Shown here: positions 24,351 through 31,863 of the stretch, piece by piece
How positions within the stretch are numbered: position 1 is the first letter of the stretch
How the letters are laid out: every line of letters begins with the position of its first letter
NCBI GenBank assembly: GCA_009782495.1
Contig: WRIX01000004.1
Span: forward strand, 18,033-51,268
Origin: Treponema sp.
Lineage (GTDB): Bacteria; Spirochaetota; Spirochaetia; Treponematales; Breznakiellaceae
Length of the DNA stretch: 33,236 nt
Direction: 5' to 3'
Program-made: the position numbers and the translations under genes
The notes under the pieces: model-generated
Told to the model about the DNA's origin: nothing
The model's input: the letters and a program-made list of their open reading frames with translations, nothing else
Databases searched by the model: none

Positions 24351-24869
24351 TTGGATGGGGTGAGTAATTTTAAAAATTTGCGGGTATTTTTACGTGCTAA
24401 ATTAATGTCACTCTCGGCGGGCGAGTTGTTGATTTCATTTTTATGGGGATCGGGATTATCTTCGTTGTTCGGGCCGATTGGCTGGTTAGCAGGTTTTTTT
24501 ACGCCGGCTTTTAATACAATTGTCGGCCTTGGTATAATTACATTATTTAAAGGCAAAGTTTCGACTGATGGTATTACAACCAATGTAATAATAAAATGGA
24601 AAAAAATGCGGGGCAGAGCGGCTTGTCTTGGAAGTGTTGTGCTGGGAGATGAGGATCTTCACGGTATGCATCTTCCGCATGAACAAGGTCACTTTGTACA
24701 ATCGCTGCTGCTTGGGCCGCTGTATTGGTTTGTTATAGCGATTCCGAGTTTTACAAGGGCGACCCTGATAACAGCAGGTGTCCTGAAACTTCCTGCCGGT
24801 ATGAATTACCATGATTATTACCACAGTTTTTATACGGAAAAATGGGCGGATTCGTGGATGCTGAAATGA
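24351..24869 (+). CDS. Small membrane protein with HExxH metallopeptidase-like motif
   Basis: I do not know the family function. The protein (172 aa from the TTG) has hydrophobic segments at residues ~24-50 and ~52-66. A HExxH motif, HEQGH (110-114), follows within LPHEQGHFVQSLLLGPLYWFVIAIPS. This resembles the HEYGHYLQS...GP.Y...GIPS segment found in some RHS-associated and stand-alone bacterial proteins. A third ligand could come from YYHSFYTEKWAD near the C terminus. It is thus perhaps a membrane-bound zinc protein. The start is uncertain: TTG 24351, GTG 24360 or ATG 24405, none with a good Shine-Dalgarno. The TGA overlaps the first base pairs of the hairpin structure downstream. Confidence 0.62.
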   Translation: MDGVSNFKNLRVFLRAKLMSLSAGELLISFLWGSGLSSLFGPIGWLAGFFTPAFNTIVGLGIITLFKGKVSTDGITTNVIIKWKKMRGRAACLGSVVLGDEDLHGMHLPHEQGHFVQSLLLGPLYWFVIAIPSFTRATLITAGVLKLPAGMNYHDYYHSFYTEKWADSWMLK

Positions 24870-24929
24870 GGCTCCCCGCGGCAAGCCGCGAGGTATCTGT
24901 AAACGATACATAATCTGCCAGGGAGCCTC
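24868..24929. repeat. Three-way-junction inverted repeat structure
   Basis: The outer stem GAGGCTCCC (24868-24876) pairs perfectly with GGGAGCCTC (24921-24929). It encloses a GC-rich hairpin CGCGGCAAGCCGCG (24877-24890) and a second hairpin GTATC-TGTAAAC-GATAC (24893-24909). It begins inside the stop codon of the HExxH gene. No T tract follows, so it is not a simple intrinsic terminator. It looks like a REP-type or small mobile palindromic element. Confidence 0.7.
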
Positions 24930-24953
24930 GTTCGATAGGAAATTTATTATACC

Positions 24954-25017
24954 GTCTGGTTTAATACCATACACGCTCATACTTTAGTCCTTTCAGTTGC
25001 GGGGTATTAAACCAGAC
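24954..25017. repeat. Perfect 15-bp inverted repeat with 34-base loop
   Basis: GTCTGGTTTAATACC (24954-24968) and GGTATTAAACCAGAC (25003-25017) are exact reverse complements. The repeat sits 25 bases after the three-way structure and about 35 bases upstream of the GH20 -10 element. It could be a terminator for the upstream gene, a pair of operator half-sites for GH20, or the ends of a small element. Confidence 0.75.
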
Positions 25018-25052
25018 TTTCGAATGATCATACTTTTTTGTAATATTGGTAT

Positions 25053-25058
25053 TATAAT
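25053..25058 (+). promoter_or_regulatory. -10 element for a leaderless GH20 transcript
   Basis: A perfect TATAAT is followed by six bases (AATCCC) and the ATG at 25065. The -35 region is weak and there is no Shine-Dalgarno. The spacing is the same as at serS. Confidence 0.5.
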
Positions 25059-25064
25059 AATCCC

Positions 25065-26660
25065 ATGAAAGAAACAACGTTATCAATTATCCCGCTGCCG
25101 GTTTCCTGCCAATTTACGGATGGTTTTTTTCTATCCCGGGGTCTGCCAACAATCAAGGGAGACGGAATGTTCCGTAACGAAATTGATACGGTTAATGGGC
25201 AGTTGCGTGAGGATCTGGAAAGAATGGGTCTTGCGTATATACAAGACAGGGAAGGCAAGGCTGTTATTTGTCAGATGGAAAACAACCCGCCAGCTTCGCC
25301 GGCGCCTTCTGTAATGCCCGCTTTACTTCTTAATAACGAAGGGTACAGAATTACTATTACAAAAGAGAACATTACCATTAACGCTGCCTCGGGCAAGGGC
25401 ATGTACCACGGACTGCAAAGCTTTCGTCAGCTTGTGTTGTCAGAGTACAAGGGCTTTCAGGAAGAAGGCCGTTTTAATGAATCAAATTTTTCGTTATCCT
25501 GCGGAGAAATCATCGACTATCCCCGCTTTCCCTGGCGCGGTTTTATGCTGGACTGTTCCCGGTATTTTTATTCAATTACTTTTATAAAACATATTATTGA
25601 TGTACTTTCGCTGCATCATATTAATCGCTTTCATTGGCATTTGAGTGACGATCAGGGCTGGCGTCTTCCCGTGCCGGAATATCCGCTGCTTACCGAAACC
25701 GGTTCCCTCAGGAAAGATCACAGGATGCCGTGGATTCCTTTTACCGGCGGTTTTTACAGCGAAGAAGCAATCCGCAATCTGGTTGAGTATGCAGCCAAAC
25801 GGCATATTGATGTAGTTCCCGAGATTGATTTGCCGGGCCATGCAAGCGCGATCCTGGCTGCTTATCCTGACCTGGGTTGTACCGGCGGGCCGTATCATGT
25901 CGAAGATCGTTTTGGTATTTTTGAAGATGTACTGTGCGCCGGCAATAATCGCATTTTTGATTTGATTGCCAAAGTTTTTGATTCCCTTGTCTGGCTTTTT
26001 CCGTCGTCCTATGTACATATAGGCGGGGACGAAGTGCTTTTTAACCGCTGGAAAGCCTGTCCCAAATGTCAAAAAAGGCTTTCTGAGCTTGGCCTTAAAA
26101 AACCCAAAGAGCTGCAAAGCTGGATTACCCAGCGGCTTGTAACAATGCTTGCAGAGCGGGGTAAAACTGCGATTGGCTGGGACGAAGTACTGGAAGACTC
26201 GCAGCAGTTCCGCCTTCCAAAAGAAACTGTGGTTATGTCCTGGCGGGGAAGCAAGGGAGGAATAGCGGCAAGCAAACGCGGCCATCCTGTGATCATGGTT
26301 CCCAATACAGAAGGGTGTTATTTGGATTATAAACACATTGACGATCCCGAAGAGCCCGGGCAAACGTTTAACATCATATCCACAGTTTACAAGAGTTACT
26401 GCATGAATCCCGTTGCACCGCAAATGACAGAAGAAGAGTCTTCGCAAATTCTTGGAGGGCAGTGCAATCTGTGGTCGGAGCTTATCTATGCGGGAAAAAT
26501 TGCCGAGTACATGATCTTTCCCCGGCTCTGCGCCGTTGCGGAGGCTGTCTGGACTCCTCCCGAAAATAAAAACTTTGATGATTTTTCCCGCCGTCTGATT
26601 ACACATCAAAAACGGCTGGATCTGCTCGGTCTGCTGCAGTACCGCGGGCCATTAAGATAA
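25065..26660 (+). CDS. Beta-N-acetylhexosaminidase, GH20, cytoplasmic
   Basis: Removes terminal GlcNAc (or GalNAc) from oligosaccharides by substrate-assisted catalysis. After an N-terminal GH20b-like domain (residues ~1-145), the barrel starts at YPRFPWRGFMLDCSRYF. It carries INRFHWHLSDDQGWRLP, VVPEIDLPGHASAILAAYPDLGC and the catalytic Asp-Glu pair in YVHIGGDEVLF. TAIGWDEVLE, VVMSWRGSKGG and LGGQCNLWSELI follow. Length 531 aa is usual. There is no signal peptide, so it acts inside the cell on imported sugars. Its neighbours (chitobiose phosphorylase and an ABC importer) point to chitin oligosaccharides. It converges on the barrel-protein gene and ends at a clear terminator. Confidence 0.92.
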   Translation: MKETTLSIIPLPVSCQFTDGFFLSRGLPTIKGDGMFRNEIDTVNGQLREDLERMGLAYIQDREGKAVICQMENNPPASPAPSVMPALLLNNEGYRITITKENITINAASGKGMYHGLQSFRQLVLSEYKGFQEEGRFNESNFSLSCGEIIDYPRFPWRGFMLDCSRYFYSITFIKHIIDVLSLHHINRFHWHLSDDQGWRLPVPEYPLLTETGSLRKDHRMPWIPFTGGFYSEEAIRNLVEYAAKRHIDVVPEIDLPGHASAILAAYPDLGCTGGPYHVEDRFGIFEDVLCAGNNRIFDLIAKVFDSLVWLFPSSYVHIGGDEVLFNRWKACPKCQKRLSELGLKKPKELQSWITQRLVTMLAERGKTAIGWDEVLEDSQQFRLPKETVVMSWRGSKGGIAASKRGHPVIMVPNTEGCYLDYKHIDDPEEPGQTFNIISTVYKSYCMNPVAPQMTEEESSQILGGQCNLWSELIYAGKIAEYMIFPRLCAVAEAVWTPPENKNFDDFSRRLITHQKRLDLLGLLQYRGPLR

Positions 26661-26674
26661 GCTTTTTTCTTATG

Positions 26675-26699
26675 ATGTAATTCAGGAAATTACATTTTT
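26675..26699 (+). terminator. Intrinsic terminator of the GH20 gene
   Basis: ATGTAATT (26675-26682) and AATTACAT (26688-26695) form a perfect 8-bp stem with the loop CAGGA, followed by TTTT. It works for the plus strand only. The loop contains the stop codon of the convergent gene, so the terminator and that gene's last codons overlap. Confidence 0.65.
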
Positions 26700-27863
26700 G
26701 ATTGCTTCTGCCGCACTTGTAATATTTTCTTCCGGAGTGTCCAGAAGATTCCATGACAGAGCAAACCCCCGGATTCCGGTGTCTGCAAATACCTTTATTG
26801 TTTCTTCTATATAGTCGGGGTGAGCATCGGCAAGGTTTTTCTTTCTGTTGATCTCTATGCCTGCATGGACAGGGCAGGCCGAAGAAGCGCTTAAGTTCTG
26901 TAATTCATTAACGGAAAAAACCAAATCAAAGGGTTTTCTGGCCGGGTTAATATTCATCAGATCATAATAGTTCTTTCTGTTGATTGTATTTGCGCTAGTC
27001 TCCCGCAGCAAGGCTTCCAATTCAAACGGGATCCCGGCAGGAGCGCTGGTAGCACGGTACATCATTGGCTTAATAAAATCACACAGACCGGAAAGAGAAA
27101 CCAAATCCTGGCCGACAAAAGGAGATAAAAACGGTGCAAACACATCAAAACCAACACCGAGACCTTTTTCCTTAAAAAACCGGCATATCCTGGAAAGACT
27201 CCTGTAAATAATACCGGCCTTTAACCTGAAAAAATCGGAAATGATTGAATCTTCAAATGTATAATTTCCGTTTCCCGAATAACCGGTTATTCCAAGCGGC
27301 GGGGAGGTTTGAAAGGAAATAGCTTCTTTTAATTGATCTACGTTAAAGTTTTCTTTTTCATAGTATTCCAGGCAGTAAGGACAGAAGCAGGCGAAAACAT
27401 TCCGAAACCCGTATCCAAATCCCTGCCCGTTGGCAAATGAAGAATAACGGATCCTGTCAAGAAATATACCGGTAAAAGGAATGGAACTGTACTGTTGTTT
27501 GAATTTATCAAGAATTTTTTCTGTGTTTTGCTCATTGTTGGGGCAACAAAAGATAAAATCTTCATCCCAATGTTCTCCGCGGCTGCGGGTATGTTCGCCT
27601 TTGTAATCTATTAATGGCCCCAATTTCATCAGAGCGCTGTTTTCCGAAAACACGGGAAACCATAGATAGAAATCAATGTTTCTCTTTACCAGATACGAAG
27701 CGGTTTTCTCATAAAGATACGGATCCGGCGACCAGCCCATGATCACTTTATTTACAGCCAGCCGGGACAGGGCAAATTCCAGTTTTTTTTCTATCTGTTT
27801 CCAGGAAGCCGTTTCTTCCAAAAAACTGCCGGAGAAAATTTGCACGGTAATTTCATAATTCAT
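26682..27863 (-). CDS. Uncharacterised TIM-barrel glycosidase-like protein, partner of chitobiose phosphorylase
   Basis: I do not recognise an established family. The 393-aa protein reads as a beta/alpha barrel: NKVIMGWSPDPYLY, NIDFYLWFPVF, FTGIFLDRIRYSS, LGVGFDVFAPFLS, CDFIKPMMYR, VHAGIEINRKK and IRGFALSWNLL are candidate strands. GIFLDRIRY resembles the "DGI-LDY-RYP" motif of glycosidase-like families such as GHL10 and DUF4015, where the Asp lies in the active site. FACFCPYCLEYY carries a CxCxxC cluster of cysteines. No signal peptide. I start it at ATG 27863, two bases after the phosphorylase stop; the 67 extra residues of the ORF track are an out-of-frame reading of that gene. The coupling suggests an intracellular role on the same glycan. 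Function is inference. Confidence 0.75.
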   Translation of the reverse strand: MNYEITVQIFSGSFLEETASWKQIEKKLEFALSRLAVNKVIMGWSPDPYLYEKTASYLVKRNIDFYLWFPVFSENSALMKLGPLIDYKGEHTRSRGEHWDEDFIFCCPNNEQNTEKILDKFKQQYSSIPFTGIFLDRIRYSSFANGQGFGYGFRNVFACFCPYCLEYYEKENFNVDQLKEAISFQTSPPLGITGYSGNGNYTFEDSIISDFFRLKAGIIYRSLSRICRFFKEKGLGVGFDVFAPFLSPFVGQDLVSLSGLCDFIKPMMYRATSAPAGIPFELEALLRETSANTINRKNYYDLMNINPARKPFDLVFSVNELQNLSASSACPVHAGIEINRKKNLADAHPDYIEETIKVFADTGIRGFALSWNLLDTPEENITSAAEAIKNVIS

Positions 27864-27865
27864 GT

Positions 27866-30331
27866 TTATACGCTCATTATAACAGTAATCTGATTTTCGC
27901 TGCCGGCATTCTGAACGGGAATTTCCGCTCCCGTACTGCCGCAGGTAACGGCCTGGCCGTTTAACAGGCACTCCCCGACACCCTTGCTGATCCCCCGGGG
28001 ATTTTCCACGGTAATAGTATAAACCGCTCCGCGCCATACCCGGCGGACACTGAAAGAAGGCCACGAAGGGGGTATGCAGGGATCGATTTTCAGACTGTCA
28101 AAATCAGGCCGGATTCCCAGAAGATAGCGGGTGGCGGCAAAATAACTCCACCCTGCGGAGCCGGTCATAAAGGGATGGTGAGCCCTGCCAAATGCGCTGT
28201 GATCCGGTCCGGCGATAAACTGGCAGTACATATAAGGTTCCGCCTTGCGGACTTCGATCGTGTCGTTTTGATTGTAAGGACAAAGCGCATCGTAAAATTT
28301 CATTGCCCGGTCCCCCCGGCCAAGAATTGCCTCTGCAGCCCAGGCCCAGGGATTGGGGTGGCTGAATATGGCGGCGTTTTCTTTAAGGCCCTTGTAGACT
28401 CTGGTAACAAAACCAACTTCGTCATCCGGTTCGCTGTAGGCAGGATCGCAGAGTTTAAGACCGTAGGGAGTATAGAGGAATTGATCCACCGCATCCATTG
28501 CCGCCCTGCCATGTTCCGGCGAAGCAGCGCCGGAAAGAACCGCCCAGGTATTGGATTCCATAAATACCCGGCCTTCTTTGCAGTCCGGCGAACCTACGGC
28601 CCTGCCGGATGCGGTAAAACCTCTGGTATACCAGGAACCATTCCACAGTTCCCGTTCACAGCTTTCCCGGACTTTGGCTGCAAGTTCTTCATAACGGGCC
28701 GCATCCCGGCCCAGGCGATGGGCCAGGGCGCAGAAGTGGGTAAGAGCCCAGTGGTGGAGAAACGACACTATAGCGCTTTCACCGCCTCCCAGATTAAGGC
28801 AGTCGTTCCAGTCCGCCCGCAGCCCTTTGCAAATCCCGTGAGGGCCTATTTCTTTGGCGGAAAAATCAAGAATCCGCTTCATGTGATCGTAGACTGTTTC
28901 GTTTGTCCCCTCTCCGGTATCCGGATCAAAGGTATCCGCATAGGGATATTCTTCATCGGCAAAATCAAGGTCTCCGGTTTCCCGAATGTACTCTACTATA
29001 GAAGGAATTAACCACAGTGCATCATCGGCGCAGGTATCGGCAATTCCGTGAATCCGCTGAGATTTTGGTGGAAGGGGTACTACCGTAGGACTTTTAAAAG
29101 CCGGCGCAGCCTGTTTTTCAAACCATTCGGGGCTGAAAAGGTGAATGCCGAAACCGGCGCTGGTAAGTCCCTTAATAAGCTGGACAATCCGTTCCCTGCT
29201 TTTTTCCGGGTTTGAATGGGGGATCATCATGGCATCCTGAGCAGTGTCCCGGTATCCCAGGCCGGTCCGGCCTCCCACTTCGATGAACGAGGCAAAACGG
29301 GAAAAAATCACATTAATTTCCGCCTGATAGAGGTTCCAGATGTTAAGCATGGTGTTCATCCCTTTGTTGGGGGTGGAAACCGACAGCTTTTCCAGTTTTT
29401 GTTTCCAGAAATCTCCCAGGGCATTAAAGGCAGCATCTACCGCAGAAAATGCATTGCTTCCGTACTTGGTTCGCATCCTTTTTCCCGCTTCTCGGTTTCC
29501 TTCGCCCAAAAGAAAGATCAGCCGGGTTTCTTTGTCTGGTTCCAGTTCAACCGTCTGCCGGATGCCGCCGCAGTGGTTTCCTCCCAGTTCGGATGAACCG
29601 GAACAGGCGCCTTTTTCCACGGCAATGGGGTTGGTTTCGCTCCGGTAAGGGCCGATAAAGGCATCCCGAAGACAGTCGAAGCAAGAGGGATCATTGGAGC
29701 TGTCTGTACACTGTCCGTTACAATCCGCTGCAGAGGTAAAATACTGGAAACCTTCGGCTTCGTAAAATAAATCTACTTCTATAATACCGTCTTTGTATGA
29801 TGAGCCAGAGGAATAGAGGCTCATTTGTAAATTCTGATTGTCAATCTGAATATGATGGAAGGAAAATTCCGCATAGCCGAACACACTGAGTTTTCGTTTG
29901 CGATCCGAATTGTTGCGGAGCCGGACATCCCAAATTTCTACCGGGTCTTCCAGTGGTATAAAAAGGGTCTGTTCCCCCCGAATGCCATTATATTCACACT
30001 GATATTTAATGTACGAAAGACCGTGACGGCAGGTATAACGGGCCGAATCGGGGCTTTTGCCCACCGGCTGCCAGGAAAGTGTCCAGTATTCTCCGCTGTC
30101 ATCGTCCCGGATGTAGACATAATGACCGGGCCTGTCCGCTGGGATCCCGTTTGGCCGGAAACGGGTAATCCGGTGGAATTCCGGGCTTTTATAAAAAAGG
30201 TAGCCTCCGGCAGTGTGGTTAAAAACCCCGCATAGTTCCTTAACGCCGATATAGTTAGTCCATGAAACAGGTACATCAATCCGGTCTATTACATATTCCT
30301 GACTGGTTTGATCAAAATAACCGTATTTCAT
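27866..30331 (-). CDS. chbP: N,N'-diacetylchitobiose phosphorylase, GH94
   Basis: Splits chitobiose (GlcNAc2) with inorganic phosphate into GlcNAc-1-phosphate and GlcNAc, saving one ATP. The N terminus MKYGYFDQTSQEYVIDRIDVPVSWTNYIG and DRPGHYVYIRDDDSGEYW are near-textbook. So are FSRFASFIEVGGRTGLGYRDTAQDAMMIPH and GICKGLRADWNDCLNLGGGES, the latter holding the general acid Asp (in WNDC). AIFSHPNPWAWAAEAILGRGDRAMKFYDAL also fits. From recall these fit Vibrio proteolyticus ChbP more closely than cellobiose phosphorylase (IEVGGRTGLGYRDTAQD region, KSPTVVPLPP). 821 codons; ChbP is ~800 aa. Cytoplasmic. First gene of a two-gene minus-strand unit, divergent from the ABC importer. Confidence 0.92.
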   Translation of the reverse strand: MKYGYFDQTSQEYVIDRIDVPVSWTNYIGVKELCGVFNHTAGGYLFYKSPEFHRITRFRPNGIPADRPGHYVYIRDDDSGEYWTLSWQPVGKSPDSARYTCRHGLSYIKYQCEYNGIRGEQTLFIPLEDPVEIWDVRLRNNSDRKRKLSVFGYAEFSFHHIQIDNQNLQMSLYSSGSSYKDGIIEVDLFYEAEGFQYFTSAADCNGQCTDSSNDPSCFDCLRDAFIGPYRSETNPIAVEKGACSGSSELGGNHCGGIRQTVELEPDKETRLIFLLGEGNREAGKRMRTKYGSNAFSAVDAAFNALGDFWKQKLEKLSVSTPNKGMNTMLNIWNLYQAEINVIFSRFASFIEVGGRTGLGYRDTAQDAMMIPHSNPEKSRERIVQLIKGLTSAGFGIHLFSPEWFEKQAAPAFKSPTVVPLPPKSQRIHGIADTCADDALWLIPSIVEYIRETGDLDFADEEYPYADTFDPDTGEGTNETVYDHMKRILDFSAKEIGPHGICKGLRADWNDCLNLGGGESAIVSFLHHWALTHFCALAHRLGRDAARYEELAAKVRESCERELWNGSWYTRGFTASGRAVGSPDCKEGRVFMESNTWAVLSGAASPEHGRAAMDAVDQFLYTPYGLKLCDPAYSEPDDEVGFVTRVYKGLKENAAIFSHPNPWAWAAEAILGRGDRAMKFYDALCPYNQNDTIEVRKAEPYMYCQFIAGPDHSAFGRAHHPFMTGSAGWSYFAATRYLLGIRPDFDSLKIDPCIPPSWPSFSVRRVWRGAVYTITVENPRGISKGVGECLLNGQAVTCGSTGAEIPVQNAGSENQITVIMSV

Positions 30332-30337
30332 AAGTAC

Positions 30338-30343
30338 AATGTA
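30338..30343 (-). promoter_or_regulatory. Possible -10 element for a leaderless chbP transcript
   Basis: On the minus strand TACATT is followed by six bases and the ATG at 30331. There is no Shine-Dalgarno and no convincing -35. It shares a 106-bp gap with the strong promoter of the importer operon. Confidence 0.35.
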
Positions 30344-30379
30344 TCATGTTTTTTCATTTTTTGTGTTATAATTATTGCA

Positions 30380-30408
30380 TTGACAGCCAAATGATGAAAG
30401 ACTATAAT
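30380..30408 (+). promoter_or_regulatory. Perfect consensus promoter of the sugar ABC importer
   Basis: TTGACA (30380-30385), a 17-base spacer, then TATAAT (30403-30408): an exact housekeeping consensus. The ~25-nt leader ends with GGAGG (30427-30431), six bases before the ATG at 30438. Confidence 0.85.
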
Positions 30409-30437
30409 TCGACAAAACAAATTTATGGAGGAATTGA

Positions 30438-31784
30438 ATGAATAAAACTGCAAAGTCACTTATCGGTGTTCTTCTTGTCCTGTTGCTGGCGGCAAGCTTT
30501 GTTGCCTGCGGCGGCGGTAAAAAAGACGATGGCATTATTGAACTCACGGTCTTAAACTACATGGACCTGAGCAACCCCGGTTCTATTAACGAAATGAACG
30601 ATGTATGGGAGCGGTTCGAAAAGGCTAATCCGGATATTAGGATTGTCCGTGAAGACCTTTTTGACGAACCATTCCATCAAAAAACGGAAGCTTATGCTGC
30701 TGCCGGCCAAATTCCCGATGTTATCCAATGCTGGCCTTCCGGACGTTCCACCACGCTTCATACCCAACGCCTTTTGAAAGATTTGGCGCCCTTTGTTGCC
30801 AGAGACGGTTTGGCTTCCCAATATACCCCTGTATCTCTGGATCCTTCACAACAGGCAGCAGGCTATCTGGGGATGATCACCCGCGGTATGACAGCAACCA
30901 ATGCGGTTTTTGTAAACATGGAAGTGCTTAATGACTGCGGACTCCAGCCCGCCAAAACCTATTCCGAGCTAATAGCCCAGATGCCGATCCTCAGGGCCAA
31001 AGGGTATGATACGCTTGTAATGTCCACAAATCAAACGTGGGTAATGCAATCCTGCCTTTTCTCTGCAATTGCGGGGCGTTTCTGCGGCGAGGGCTGGGAT
31101 CAGAGGATCCACTCCGGTCAGGCAAAATTTACCGACCCGGATTTTGTGGCAGCCCTGGAATTTGTTAAAAGGATGTATGACGATGGCCTGCTGACTCAGG
31201 CAATGTTTGCTATTGATTACACAGCTGCACCTGCAGACTTAGCCAACAATAAGGCAGCCTACTTAATCGACGGAGACTGGCAGACCGGCGCCTTTATTTC
31301 TACCGGTATGGACTTGCTTACTCCTGAACAACAGAAAAAACTCTTCGTTACCGTATTCCCCGAAATTGATATTCCCGGAGTAAAGATACCGGCCCGGACC
31401 AATACTGTAGTACTGGCCACCGGTTGGGGTATGAACGCCAATATTCCTGCTGGTTCTGCAAAAGAAGAAGCTGCCTGGAGACTGGTTAAATGGCTGGTCG
31501 GCAAAGAATGTGTAAGCTTCTTCCTTGAAAACGGAACCTTTGCTGCCGGTTCCAGGACCGATATTGATGCATCAAGCCTTAAGCTGGAACCTGCGCAGAT
31601 AGCAACCTCAAAACTTGGCGGTGAATATGACGTATCTACGGTAGTTATTGATGCCGCCTTTGAAGGGCCGGTTTACACCCCGCTTAACGATGGCCTGGCA
31701 GCCATTGGTATGGGAACCATGACCCCTCAGCAAGTAGCCTCCGTTACCCAGGCTGCATTTGACAACTGGAAAGCCAGCCAGTAA
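30438..31784 (+). CDS. Sugar ABC transporter substrate-binding lipoprotein
   Basis: Family 1 extracellular binding protein that delivers an oligosaccharide to the two permeases encoded next. The leader MNKTAKSLIGVLLVLLLAASFVAC ends in a lipobox (FVAC) with the lipid-anchored Cys near residue 24 and a GGGKKDD linker. ELTVLNYMDLSN ... MNDVWERFEKANPDIRIV, AYAAAGQIPDVIQCWPSG, KAAYLIDGDWQTGAFI and EEAAWRLVKWLVG are typical. Length 448 aa is usual. The ligand is not readable from sequence; a GlcNAc oligosaccharide is inferred from the divergent chitobiose phosphorylase and the GH20 gene. It has a perfect promoter and Shine-Dalgarno, and is separated from the permeases by a hairpin. Confidence 0.9.
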   Translation: MNKTAKSLIGVLLVLLLAASFVACGGGKKDDGIIELTVLNYMDLSNPGSINEMNDVWERFEKANPDIRIVREDLFDEPFHQKTEAYAAAGQIPDVIQCWPSGRSTTLHTQRLLKDLAPFVARDGLASQYTPVSLDPSQQAAGYLGMITRGMTATNAVFVNMEVLNDCGLQPAKTYSELIAQMPILRAKGYDTLVMSTNQTWVMQSCLFSAIAGRFCGEGWDQRIHSGQAKFTDPDFVAALEFVKRMYDDGLLTQAMFAIDYTAAPADLANNKAAYLIDGDWQTGAFISTGMDLLTPEQQKKLFVTVFPEIDIPGVKIPARTNTVVLATGWGMNANIPAGSAKEEAAWRLVKWLVGKECVSFFLENGTFAAGSRTDIDASSLKLEPAQIATSKLGGEYDVSTVVIDAAFEGPVYTPLNDGLAAIGMGTMTPQQVASVTQAAFDNWKASQ

Positions 31785-31796
31785 AACATTACATTA

Positions 31797-31843
31797 ATGG
31801 ATATGTCCGAAGACCGAAGTTCCGGTTTTTCGGACATACCCAT
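31797..31843 (+). terminator. Intra-operon hairpin between binding protein and permease genes
   Basis: ATGGATATGTCCGAA pairs with TTCGGACATACCCAT (31797-31811 with 31829-31843), 14 of 15 positions matching. An inner ACCG/CGGT stem adds to it. No T tract follows. Such hairpins after the binding-protein gene commonly act as 3' stabilisers or partial terminators that keep binding protein more abundant than permease. Confidence 0.6.
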
Positions 31844-31863
31844 TGTTCAGGGGCGGTGTGTGC

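Noticed and set aside
24868-24929. tRNA gene
   Set aside because: It folds like a partial cloverleaf but has only two inner arms, a 9-bp outer stem, no GTTCGA T-arm and no credible anticodon arm.
25572-26609. 345-aa minus-strand ORF opposite GH20
   Set aside because: The plus strand encodes a complete GH20 with catalytic residues; the antisense reading has no recognisable domain.
27864-28064. N-terminal extension of the TIM-barrel protein
   Set aside because: It is an out-of-frame reading of the chbP 3' end; ATG 27863 follows the chbP stop by two bases.
28175-29011. 278-aa plus-strand ORF opposite chbP
   Set aside because: Lies entirely inside a highly conserved GH94 gene and shows no motif.
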